From the NCBI GenBank assembly GCA_963971425.1, contig OZ020518.1:10457989-10521988 (forward strand): a DNA stretch of 64,000 nt. The letters are read 5' to 3'. The notes beneath the pieces are model-generated. The model made no database searches. It was given only the letters and a program-made list of their open reading frames with translations, and was not told the origin of the DNA. Below, piece after piece: positions 37,932-53,778 of this stretch. The stretch is from Bryoerythrophyllum caledonicum (taxonomy: Eukaryota > Streptophyta > Bryopsida > Pottiales > Pottiaceae). Both the position numbers and the translations under genes were made by a program. Every line of letters starts with the position of its first letter. The first letter of the stretch is position 1.

Positions 37932-38225
37932 TTACCCGTCCATTTGTCTATGTTAGGGTAGCTTTCTGAGATTAGCTCAAAGTTGTTAATAAGAACTTGT
38001 TTTTGGAAGAATCTCATGGGGCCTTTGTTCAGGGCGTCTTCCATAGAAGACCAATTTTCTCTTTGGAAGTACCATGGAGTAATATAGGCATGTTCATACG
38101 GGTGTTTGGCATTCCTACAAACTTTACGTAGTCCTTCTTTAGCTAATTTATCCGCTTGTTCATTACCTTCAATATTGAAACAACAACTCAGTACGTATCT
38201 TGGACTCTTGTCAAATTGACAAACA

Positions 38226-41200
38226 TTCTTATTTTGAAAGAGCTAAGAACTTAGTATTACTTTAGTTAGGTAGGAACACCTAACATGTTCCTTTACTAAA
38301 AGTAGTATTTTAACAGCCTCGTATAATGTATTCATAAAATGAATATTGATTACACTTATTATTATACCTTCATAGTGTTTCTAAAAGGACTTTTCTGTAA
38401 TAAAAGTGTCCAAATCAAATTGTATAAAATTTCACGCGGCAAGAAATATCATTGAAAGAAGAGTGGCTCTCATCAACAAACTCCTTGATATACCTTTATA
38501 CTATTATAGGGTGATATATATGAATCCCATGTGATGAACTAATCGTTTGCAAGAGGTCAGACATTTATTAAATTTTCTTATTGGAGGGCCAAATTTGTTT
38601 ATGACAACTTTGATGGAAAATCAATAATTACATGTTTTTTTTTTTTTATTTACCTTTTCTCCTTCATCTTGTTGAGCATTGACTCTTCATAAGAATATTC
38701 TAGAAATGTTCTATGATTGCTAAATGGAGACTATAGTTGCACAGAACAAGTATTCATAGCGTATCTGCATTTTGTACAACAGTGTAAACTGAATGCATGT
38801 CGTTTCTGCCAACTTAGAATTGATTCATGGAAGGAGACATGGCGACGATGGATCACGTATATGAAGCTTTTCAGGAGGTTGTTGAACAGAATAGTCTAGC
38901 TTAATTCAAATTGCAATGCATGTGCTTGAAGTTTACAAACTTTGGAGCTATGAGAGATGCATGTGGGGTGGAGGTTTGATGATACTATTTCCGTGTGAGA
39001 CTTGTAGTACTTTGAAAATGATAGTTAGTGTATCCACACGATATGATTTGGAAGTGCTCTACTTTTTATGAAGATTTTTACCGAGAGCACGACCATCTTT
39101 ACTATTCAACGAGGTGGATCATTGTAGACGAAGTTGGTAAAAATATCCATCAAGAGTAAAAACTTATAGCACTCATAAATCAATTAGTGTGGATACACTA
39201 ACATCATTAATAGAGTAGCAGTTTCTTATAAATGCACATGTGTCTAAGTTCTTAAGCCTTAAACGTTAGTTGGGAACCGCATTTCGAGGCACCCATTTTA
39301 CTTTGTAGAATACAAAAAAATGTATTGAAGTTTAGCAAGATTTACACATTCGAATTGAAGATTCTTCAACTAAAATCTTTCACTTGGAGATCATTTCAAT
39401 CAATCTGAACCTTATCATGTTCAAATACGACACCATACATGTACTAGAATACTGAGGCCACCAGCGGCATCTTTGGACATTTAAGGGTTAACATGACAAT
39501 GACCCTATGGTGGCTACAATATTCTACATGTATGGTGTCATATTTGAACATGATAAGGTTGAGATTGATTGAAATGACCTCCAAATGAAAGATGTTAGTT
39601 GAATAATCTTTTCTCCAAAGGTGTAAGTCGTGTTAGACTTTTAACAGATTTTTTGTATTCTACAAGAGCAAAAGATGTTCCTATGTATATGATTCACGAG
39701 TGATGTTTAAGGGTTAATGTCATAGTTCATGGATTCTGTTATCTTTTACTTGTTTATGGATTAGACGCATTACCAAAATGGGGCGACGTGATTCTTGAAA
39801 ATTCGTTTTCTTGCCTAGAAGAATTTTTGAAAAAATGTTTTCCAAAAATTATGGTAGTTATATTTAGAAATACATCTCACCAAATCTAACCCTTGGGGTA
39901 CCAAACTCTCCTAACAATTACAAGGATCTTCAAGGACTTACTTCAATAGTTAATAATGAAAACCATAGTAAGTCATTTTTCAAATAAAAAAGGGATTTGA
40001 GCTTCTCATCCAAAGTTGTATGTGTGGATTAAATACTTTTAATGGAGATCATTATTATAAGTATGTTACATGGCTCAAACTAATAGAAATAATGTCCTCT
40101 GCCTTATTTGGAGTCCGACAAGTATATCAACCAATTGGTTAGTAGCATTTTAAGCCCATAATTGAGATTTTTATTTTATTTTAATAATTTAAAATTTTTG
40201 CTTCTCTCGCTACAAAAATTAGAGGAACCTTGAATATTATTCACTGAGCCCATTTATTGGTTGTTTGTTGGTCACTTTTTTGTCTCCTTTAGTATAAACC
40301 CAAGTTGTTGTGGGACAAGTTGATGAAGTCATCCACAATTTTTGGAGGTTCATGGAATAACTTCTTAGTCCCTAGTATAAACCAACCTTTAAACTTGATT
40401 ATGGAATTCAACATCATCAAAATTGCGGTAGGTAACTAGTGGATGATGCCTTCATCAAATCCATATATTAAAGGTCTACAAGCATTTATTTCAAGAATTC
40501 ATAAGAAGATCATAGTAAGTCATTTTTAAAATAAAAGTGGTGTAAGCTTCTTCTATCTCAAAGTTCAAATCGTGGATATTTTTTCATCATAAAAATCAAC
40601 TTACAAAGCATGTTGCATGGCGTTAAGCCATGGAGATAGAAGAGTCATTTGTAAATTACCCAAAATTTCAATAAGGTACTTGTATTTGAATTAGTAAAAG
40701 CTTTAAGATATAGAAAAAATTAGTGGTCACCAAACTCAAGTTAGAAGTAGTTTCAACCGTCTTTGGGAAGAAAGAGGTCACGTTGTACCATGAATCTTAG
40801 TCTCCCTTTCCCTGTTTGACATGATTTTAAGTAATCAGAGCTATCTAAGACTAAATTCAATAATTAAAAATGAGAAAAGAGGACCTCAAAACTCTTAGTA
40901 TTTTTACTTCACTTCACAAAAAAGAAAAAGAAAAAGCAAGTGTTTCCACATTTCATGAAGCTTGAATTCTCTTCATATGTCTCATGGGCATCGGTCATCG
41001 GTGGAACAAACAAACACCATGTGCTCTTCAAAACCAAGAAACATCTGTGTTTCTATTTTCACAAACATTAAACTTGTACTTGTATACTTGACATATATAT
41101 TACACAACCTAGTACAAATAAAAAACACACTACTTGTTCTTCATTTATTGTCCTAAATAGTTAACAATTGGCTCTCATAATCACAATGAGACAACCTATT

Positions 41201-41268
41201 TTTTAAATTGGCAATGGTAGAATGACATGTATAATGCGACCAACTAAAATTACATAAATTAACTGGGG
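38226..41268. other. Intergenic AT-rich region
   Basis: No gene recognised; only short ORFs. It contains a foldback element (39253-39716). The rest shows no structure that I can support. Confidence 0.5.
39253..39716. mobile_element. Foldback (palindromic) element, copy A
   Basis: Its two halves are inverted complements over most of the length: the outer TTAAACGTTAGT pairs with the end near TGATGTTTAAGG, and the inner CATGTTCAAATACGACACC pairs with GGTGTCATATTTGAACATG. Related copies lie at 47610-48060 and, as a half, at 41820-42018. This suggests a non-autonomous foldback family. Confidence 0.7.
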
Positions 41269-44200
41269 TTATTTTGTGTAGTTGAATGTTGGTAATGACT
41301 GACCCTTGAGGAAGTGCTTGAATAATTTCAGCGCTCGCCCGGGCTGGTATTGAGGAACTTCATGGCCTGCCTCTCTAACTGTGGCAAAAGTCAAATTTGT
41401 ATAGACCTGAGACCAGCCTCCAACCTGAGTACACACATGAAAAAATTGGTCAAGTCCGGCACGACAACAATTATCAATTATTTGTTACTAATGTCATTAT
41501 TGACCCCTAAAGTTGCCAGAAAAATGCAACGCAAACTAAAAAGGGGAAGTCACCCTTCCCTTGGCACAATAAGGGGTTAAGAGTGTTTAGTCATAACCCC
41601 TGTAGGACCAAGTGTTCATACAGGGGACAAATTTTTCCACTTGACTGCAATTATCTTGCAACCCCTACGGTCAAATTTGACAAAACGTTTACGGCATCAT
41701 AAGTGTAGAAGAAGATCCTATGGTTACAATCTCAAAAAGTTCATCTTGGCAGTTTATAATCAATGGAGTAGTGAGTCCTCTTAAATGCTAGTTCCTTCGG
41801 AGTTGACCCTGAAACGTCATAAGGTGTCACTAGTGGCCACAAAATTCTACATGAATGGTGTTGTATTTAAACATGATAAGGTTTAGAATTGATGTTAGTT
41901 GAAGAATCTTCAATCCAAAGGTGTAAGGTGCTTGCTAAACTTTAAAACATTTTTTTGGTATCCTACAAAGTAAAATACATGCATGTATATACGGTTCCCA
42001 ACTGACGTTTAAGGGTTAAAAAATACAATAATTTTACCCCACCATCTTATGATTCATGGACATGATCCTCTGCTGCTACTATCCAACAATCCCAGAATCA
42101 ATTTCTGAAAATTAGTATAAACGCTACAACCTGCACTTTGAAGTAGTTAAGTAAGCTACTCAAGCACATAGTGTATGGAGATACCTAGGCCATATACTAA
42201 AATATCCGTCATATACCTATATGATACCCATGATATACCTATATGATACCCACGGATATCATCTCAGAAGGTGGCTACATACTTACTATGTTGGTTAGCA
42301 TTCTCGCTCAATTTCATTATTTTTTTCAAAATCTTTTAGCTGCCCAATTTTTCTTGCTAAAATTAGCCAGTTTAGGAATCGCTGCTACCGTGGCACGGTG
42401 GGAGAATTTTAGCACCTAAGAAGATGCACACAAAAGCATAGCATTCAACCAAAAATCAGAAATTCCGACCTGATTAGAATAGTTCCAAGGGTACCAAGCA
42501 GTCTCAACGGAGAGATTCAGTTTCGCAAGCCAATATCGCGTCGATGTGGTAGGCACCACTCCATCCGTATCGCCACTGCATCATCATCCAAACAACCCGT
42601 GTATTTTGCATATCAGTTTCACGGTTTCAAAGCTTAACATGTACCATCGTTCTACTAATCTGGAGTTTCTATGTTGTACCTGTAGACCCAGATCCGGATG
42701 CCTTTGGTAAGAAGCTCTCTGTAGAGAGGTAGCATAGATCTGGTGTAGTCGGGAATGGTGTAGTTTGCGCCCACCGCGCGACTGTAACAAAGAAGAAAAA
42801 AGCTCCACAAATTTGTAAAAAGAAAGTGGACAAGACTATTCTAGCAACAAGCATTTCTTGATTTTCACTAATTTACAATATCAAGCATTTTAGAAGTGGG
42901 TGAGTCAATCTAGTTTCGAGAGACAAGAATAAGCACCCTTTAGCAGCACGTTATTGAATGAGGAGCAACAAGATTGCTAGTAGTGAGATTCTCATGAACA
43001 TTCTCTTTCACTGATTACCCCTTTAAGGGCGAGCAAGCTTTGGATGATGGAGAATCTACAAGCGTACTAGATTTTGCTTAACATCATCAAGGCAACGGAT
43101 ACATTTCACTTTCGTTACGTGGTTGCTTGTCCTTATAGGATCAATGAAGAGAAACACAACGTAGTAGACTTTTAGAGGGGATTGTACCTCAAATTTCACC
43201 ACTTGAATGCAACAAGCTTTTCACCTTCTTCTTTTTTTCCATTCTCAAGCTTCTTCCATTTCAACCAATTAATTTAAGTTGCATATTGTACGACACAAAC
43301 CAGTATGTCATACATTTCATGCGCGTACGACACATACGACATACTGGTTTAGCTCACAAGATTAAAAAACCCATCTTAAAACCCACAATGGAGAAGCTCC
43401 AAGTAGCATACACAGGTTTAGGGCTTAGGTGTGCAAAGTCTCAATTCCTGAAGCAAAAGTTGGAGCCGAGGAAGAAGACCTAAACCTTAATAACCCTATA
43501 TCTTTATGAAAGGACATACCTGCATTCCGTCCAGTTGATATCAGGTCTCGCATGCAAAGCCGCCTTCACTTGCGGCAAATTCAAATACGGCTCCACGCTG
43601 TCCGGCGCACACGGATTCACTCCCGCCAATCGAACCATGCCCATCCTCTGCAAAACATGAAATGCACAGAAAATGTCGTATGCACATGAAATGCACAGAA
43701 AATGTCGTATGCGCATGAAATGCACATAAAAGTCATATGCACATGAACTGGACATAAAAGTCGTATGCACATGCAATGTTGTATGCACATGAAATGGACA
43801 TGGAAATGGACATGGGATGGACATGAAATGGACATGGAATGGACATGGAAATGGACATGGAATGGACATGGAATGGACATGGAATGTGGTAGAAGCAGGA
43901 TGGACATGGACTTGGAGCGGCAACGAGATGTTATTACGGACCTGGAGGAATGCGGGGCGGCCTGGCTTGGCGGGCGGGTTGCACGAGGGGCCATAGATGT
44001 TGTAGATGTTGATCTCCCGCATCACCACGTCCAGCGCGTAGCTGGACGTGTTCAAGCACGTCGCGTTGTGCAGGGAGTAGTCCACGGGCAGGTCGTACGC
44101 AAAGTCGCAATTCTCCTTGAGCTTCCTGTACGTCTCGTCGGAGATGAGGCTGTGCGAGTGGTAGAAATCCGTGGCTCCCAGGTTGTCCGAGTACGCATCT

Positions 44201-46374
44201 GTTGCCGGGTTGCCCACCTGAAACTCACATGTGTAGTTGTTAGAAGAGTTAAGCGTGAGAGTAGGAGTGGAAGTAGAATGAGTAGAAGTAGGAGAGTGGA
44301 AGTGACAACATCTTCTAAAGCGAAACAATAAAAAGCATGTCCTTAAGTGTAGAAACGACTGCTGAAAACTAGCACATCTATGGGCAAGAATGCATCTCTA
44401 CAAGTGGTGTTTGTCTGTACAAGGCGAGGTCCATTGGTCTATCATCATTCACTCGGAGTTTCAGCAGTGATAATATACATACGAAGAATGACAGAGCTCT
44501 AGCATGAAACAGCAATCCCATCTGCAGTGCACATTCTCTCATTCAGGCACAGAACTCAACCAGTCTAGGGAATTAATGTAGACCCGAGTGAAGAGCCAGA
44601 CAAGTTGAGCAGGCCTCCAACGTTTATTGCGCGCAACGCAAGCTCTCCCAAGGATGCCAAGCTTGTGTCCAGAGATCATCACAGAGTTGCCTTCGCTTCA
44701 CCGAAACCCCGAAGCAATATCACGTCCCAGTAACACGTACTGTAGTAAACTTACGTAGCGATCTCAAGCATACCACGCTAATGTTCTGGAGGTGACCATA
44801 TTAACCACGTCAACGTTGACACGACAAGAGGTGGAGACCATGATATTACCGCAAAGCCCTTGAAGTTGATCGTCGAGTCTCTTGATTGCGCATTGAAGCG
44901 GAGGATCTGCTGCGCCAGCTCCGGCAAGTAGTGGCCTGCGAAGCTCTCCCCCGTCAAGTAGAGCTCGTTCGTCTTGTACTCCGGAAACTTCTTGTACCAT
45001 CCCAGGGTGAACGCCAAGTTATCCTCAGCTGCATCACGTGTGAAAGTGTCACGTAGCCTGAGAAGCTTAGGAACAACTAGATTATTAAGAGCGGAATGAA
45101 GCAAGTTTTCATTTTTTTTCCATGCCGTGACGCTTTCTCAGTGCTGTGTTTTCTGATTCAGTGACGGAGAACAAAGTTCGTGAGCGATGAGGTGGTGCTT
45201 ACCAGTGAGGTCATCTGAGAAGAACGAGTAGTCAGACGAGGTGTTGGAGTAGGAGAATCCCACCGACGCAGGCGACTCCACGAAAACCAGATTCGCCACT
45301 GCAAAGACGTGGTTAAAAACTCATGGTGAGTTGATAAAATCAGGAAAAAGGGTCACTGATTGAGAGTGTTACAGCTGCACATGAGGAATCAGCCTGGGGA
45401 CCACGCGTGGTGCGTGCGTTCTGTGGAATAAGAATACATGCACACACGTAAATATTATCATGTGACAGGTGAGAAGTGGTTGACTAGTACGTTTGTTCCA
45501 GGAGTGCTTGTTGCGCACCAGCCCGGTGCCGTTGGAGTTCGGGAAGAACGGCCCCAGCTCCAGTAACGCTCCCACTCCCACCGAGGAACACCCAGGCCCT
45601 GTACTTGAATCACCACCCAAATCAGAAACTCAATCCATTTGCATCACTCGTAGAACGGTAGAGAGAAAAAACGACGTCTCATAAATGCTACAAGCTTAGT
45701 AACGTTTTACACAACACGGTGCTTTCCTCTCCTGAGCTCGTCAGGTATTTCTATATGGAAGATGCTGCAGTCGTATGCATAATATTATGGATTTATTATT
45801 CACTATGGTCACAGTAACTTGTAGAGTAGCCGAACAATGAATAAACCTGCCAGACTCGCAATGGATTGATCTCCATTCATCGTTCGGCAGTGAGAAAAAA
45901 CAAGCTCCAGAGCCTAGCGACTCTAGAAGTCAAACTAGGTGAGAAAAATCATTGGTGTCTAGAATTGTTCTCCAGCGAGGAGACAACCTGTGACGGCATT
46001 TTCTCAAACGACAGATCCATAGCTTTGGATGCAGAGTTCATGACTTCGCAACGGCACCCAGAGTCATGTCTAGAGACGAAAAAAATTAAGATGTGGTGAT
46101 GAATTACAAGAGTGAGTCTGTCTGACTGACCTCCGGTGAACCAGAACGCAACAGGGCGAGAGCCCGGCTCGTCATGATCCGCCTCCACAAACCAGTAGAA
46201 GAACGCCCTCCCACGGCTCTCACTCACCGTCACGTACCCGGCATACTGCTTGAAGCGCACAGGCGGCTGCCCAGGCAGAGATTCAACGAGATCCCTCACG
46301 TCCGCCGCGTCCACCCAGGCCAACACCAAACAAAACGCCAGTCCAAACGCCACCCGCAAGACAACAGCATCCAT
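41269..46374 (-). CDS. SCPL: Serine carboxypeptidase-like protein (family S10), complete, nine exons
   Basis: A secreted or vacuolar alpha/beta-hydrolase that removes C-terminal residues from peptides; some plant members act as acyltransferases. Exons: 46374-46131, 45598-45491, 45298-45203, 45028-44850, 44217-43942, 43647-43520, 42781-42680, 42575-42470, 41424-41269. All junctions are GT-AG and in phase, giving 464 residues, the usual family length. Residues 1-23 form a hydrophobic signal peptide. GGPGCSS (81-87) is the oxyanion segment. The catalytic Ser178 lies in GESFAGHY, the acid in SGDTDG (378-383) and His434 in GHEVP. The start is the only ATG before the signal peptide. Intron 5 holds a minisatellite and intron 8 (about 1 kb) holds transposon relics. 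The substrate cannot be inferred, and peptidase versus acyltransferase is open. Confidence 0.95.
41820..42018 (-). mobile_element. Half copy of the foldback element in SCPL intron 8
   Basis: Matches the right half of the elements at 39253-39716 and 47610-48060 (AAACATGATAAGGTTTAGA, GAAGAATCTTCAATCCAAAG, ACTGACGTTTAAGGGTTAA). Upstream in the same intron, 41502-41580 and 41594-41800 begin with CCCCTAAAG/CCCCTGTAGG ends that resemble those of the TTAA-type element. Confidence 0.6.
43655..43890. repeat. Intronic minisatellite in SCPL intron 5
   Basis: Two adjoining repeat types: about 29-bp copies around AAATGCACAGAAAATGTCGT, then 11-12-bp copies of GACATGGAATG. Read on either strand it makes spurious His/Met/Trp-rich ORFs. 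It is confined to the intron (43648-43941). Confidence 0.9.
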
Positions 46375-47002
46375 GATAGAAGTCCCTTGTAAGATGAATT
46401 CCTTTGTTCCAGTTTGCGTTTTGCTCTTGAAGATGAGGAGAGGTGCTGATTATGATGATGATTATTATTAGTTTATTGTTGGTGAGGCGTTTATGGCGAT
46501 GTGTGGATCACAGATCTCGGGGTTGACGCATCTTCAGAGTCCTTTACTCTTTGTCTCTATCTAAGCTGTCCCAACCTCATAAACACCGGCGTAAGACGGC
46601 CACCTCTACTAGCTTTTGATCAGCTTGGAGTTTGCGAGGGAGGTGGTGTGAAGCTGGTGCTGTTACCTCCACGTCCCTCCAGGCGCCATTAATTGGTAGT
46701 TGATCTTCATCATGATCTAGGATTTCACAGCTTAGACTTTCAAGCCACCTCTCCTTTCACAGCTGCTTGATCCAGAAGCAGTTGACCATTATATGCTTGT
46801 AATCTTTGTGTCAGCTTCTGTCACTAATTCAATGTAGAGGTTTTGTCCTTTGCTTGGCATCTCTTCCTCTGTACCTTACATGCCAGGCAGTACCTTATAT
46901 TACCAGAATAAACCTGGTTAGCTTTTTAGCACCTGACTGTGGATGCTCTATATTACCAGAATCAACTGGGAAGGTCATTAGCAGCTGACTGTGGATGCTT
47001 TG

Positions 47003-47340
47003 TAAGGTAAGCCCTCCTAAAACCGACAAGTTAAGGAATGTGCATATATGGAGAGAGGAGTATAATTATACTATTATTTTTCAGTGATAGCCAATAGAAT
47101 TACAATTCCAACCCAAGTGATTTCATATTTTTTCGATGAAAAATGAATTAGTTATGAATTTTCAAACTCTGCAGCCATGTTTAGTGGGTGGCCAGCAGTA
47201 GGGTACCCCTCATAACCAGCGACTAAAAGTAAGGGTCTTGACTAATAGCAAACCTCCATTTGGAGTTGAGTTGGTGGTAATGGGATGGAAGAGGGTTGGA
47301 TATACCCCAATTTTATAGGCGTTGGCTATGGGGAGGCTTG
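47003..47340 (+). mobile_element. MITE, copy with lost right end
   Basis: Near-identical to 58194-58551 over its length. The left end TAAGGTAAGCCCTCC is kept, while the right end stops at GGGGAGGCTTG without the final ACCTTA, so this copy is truncated or mutated at that side. Confidence 0.8.
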
Positions 47341-47609
47341 CACAGTTATGTATGTGGGTAGTCAATGTGTGCCAGGAATATAATATAGGAATGATGAGGG
47401 CGTCCACGGATTATGGCATGCATGTGTGAGAGATGTACAACGAGCTAGTTTAATGTCTCGCAAGTGGCAACAACTGCCGAAGGTCCTACGATCATAACAT
47501 CCACTTGCAAAAAGAATGCTTGAATGTCCTCGGTTTGTAGACTGGCTTTCTTTCTTGTGACCATGAAAATGTGTTTGTCTCACATGACAGTTTGTCTCAG
47601 GTCTCTTTA

Positions 47610-48060
47610 CCCATAAATGTCACTAGGGCACTGTATAAATATTTGTTTTTGTACTCTGTAGAATACAACAACTGTTTTCAGTTTAGCAAGACACACAACG
47701 TTGTATTGAAGACTCTTCAACAAACATCTTTCATTTCCAGGTCATTTCAATCAATGTGAACCTTATCATGTTCAAATACAACACCATACATGTAAAATAT
47801 TGTGGCCATTCGTGGACCGTTCTTACGTTCGTGGACCCTTAAATGTCGGTGCCATTGGTGGTCACAGTATTTTACATGTATGGTGTTGAATTTGAACATG
47901 ATAAGGTTCAGATTGATTGAAATGACCTCGAAATGAAAGATGTCACTTGAAGAATCTTCAATCCAAAGGTGTCAGTCTCGCTTAAATTAAATACATTTTT
48001 GAATTCTACATAGTAAAATATATGCCTATATATACGGTCCCGGACTAACGTTTAAAGGTG
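47610..48060. mobile_element. Foldback (palindromic) element, copy B
   Basis: Halves are mirrored: CCTTATCATGTTCAAATAC pairs with GAATTTGAACATGATAAGG, and CATACATGTAAAATA pairs with TATTTTACATGTATG. The same family as 39253-39716. Confidence 0.75.
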
Positions 48061-49731
48061 AAGGATTAATGACAAGGAGGTTGATGCAATAGACTAAGTG
48101 ATCAGCTTTTCATGTGAATTGCAATCTAAATTTTTTAGTTGTAATTGAATCCTATAAAATGAATCAAATCTTGGAGTAAAGCATCGTTTCTTCAAATTCC
48201 CATAAATGAACACTTAATATTCTACAAATAATTCAAAGTAGGTGGATACATAGGAATATTAAAGCCAATGACTTAAATCATGCCTTTTGTTCATAGTCAC
48301 TTCATGCCTTTTGTTCATCGTCACTTCTTGATACAAGATGTGTTCCATCGTATAAATCAACACTACAATTAGGGGATCGCAAAGGCCATGATTGCAATCA
48401 AGGCATGAGAAAAGTGTACCATCCGGGAATCACGGGTTTTGGCCCATTTTACGGTTCAACGCCTAGATGGGCTCAGAACTGATTCAGCACCAGCCAACGT
48501 GACCCTGGTAGGTGAAGTATAGCACCATCTATTAGTCAAGTACAAGGTACACCCAACTTAGTTTCATAAATAAAAAAATTACCCCACTCATAGCATCTTG
48601 TGTGTGAACAAACAATGGACTTAACTTCCATGAGAGAACCCCAATGATTGTAATTATTTAATCATCACACATGAGACCCGAAGAGGTGCCTTTATGTTTA
48701 CTGGGCATAATACGGTACTTTGTGCGAAACCAAAAAAATGTTATAATTATTGAGTTGCCCCTAATTGAAACGAAAATGCGTGTCATGTGTGATCAATACA
48801 TAGATCCCCATGCCAATAATTTGGGGATACAGTGATTGCCTTGGTTTTGATTGACTCATGGCCTGTGGAGAAGTGTGGGATCTGGGACACACAAATCAAT
48901 GTTACACATGTCTCTGCTCACCAACCTGACCTAACCTGAGCATTGGGGACGGAGAAGTCTAAACAAGCAACATCTTCGAAGTTCGATCTTGCTTTTAAAA
49001 AAACTAAAGAACTATGTACATAATTTATTTCACCAAAAACAAAAATATTATAGGTATTGGTTTTTTTTTAAAGAAGTTAGGAGTTAGGTGAAGATGTTTA
49101 CTATACGCAAAAATAATTATGAAACGCAACACGAAATGTCAACTACGCATTTTGTGAAGTGCCAATACTATACATTTTACAAAAAGCCAACTGCAACAAT
49201 ATTTGTCAACTTGAGTAAATCAAGGAATACCAAAAAAAATCCCTTCTGGACATGCATTGTAGCGTATTGACGATATACAAAGTGATCACTTTTGGACACT
49301 ACCTACGGAGTTAATTATTTTTCTAGATTGTAGTGGTTCGACACAATGGGTATCTCCTAGGCATTACATGGGTATCACATGTATTACACGGGTATCACCT
49401 AGACAAATCTTTTGAAATTTCCTGGACAATCTCCATTTTGACCTAATTATGTACAGAACTGACCACTTCGTAGGGTACTGTAGTATGTATTGTATATTGT
49501 ACTTAATTCTATACTCATTATATACCAATGCATGATTGTTAGATATTGGGGGTGACATTGATGTGTGTTTGTGTTGAATTCATGGAAGACTCTTTTAGAT
49601 ATCCATAATCAAAACTTTCTGTAAACAGGCTTCAATTTGAAAAAAGTGACAAAGTATCAAACTTGGAATGGAAAGTAAAAGTGATGGTTGCAGGTGGCTT
49701 GTTTCCAATGAGACATGGTTTGTACAAAGAC

Positions 49732-53778
<4,047 letters not shown>

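Larger units (their letters stand above)
36360..38225 (-). pseudogene. Decayed non-LTR retrotransposon 3' part (RNase H and C-terminal Cys motif)
   Basis: Read right to left, 38225-37950 encodes the end of an RNase H domain: FNIEGNEQADKLAKEGL contains the family's G-N-E-x-A-D-x-L-A-K signature. It continues to about 37733 as NNFELISESYPNIDKW and, past an insertion, KHVLSSFVLDSTWEMP. After a second insertion (36780-37720) the C-terminal zinc-knuckle-like region follows at about 36760-36640, with C-L-I-C ... H-I-L-F-K-C. A further Cys-rich segment (PPCTCGTQRCHCNAVY) lies at 36600-36360. Several frameshifts separate the segments, so it is dead. The upstream reverse transcriptase is not visible beyond 38225. 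Confidence 0.65.
46375..49731. other. Intergenic between SCPL and SHMT
   Basis: Contains the SCPL upstream region, a short direct repeat (46905-47000, GCTGACTGTGGATGCT twice), a MITE (47003-47340) and a foldback element (47610-48060). No gene is recognised in 48060-49731. Confidence 0.5.

Noticed and set aside
43765..44331. 188-codon plus-strand ORF across SCPL exon 5
   Set aside because: A shadow of the minus-strand SCPL exon and of the intronic minisatellite.
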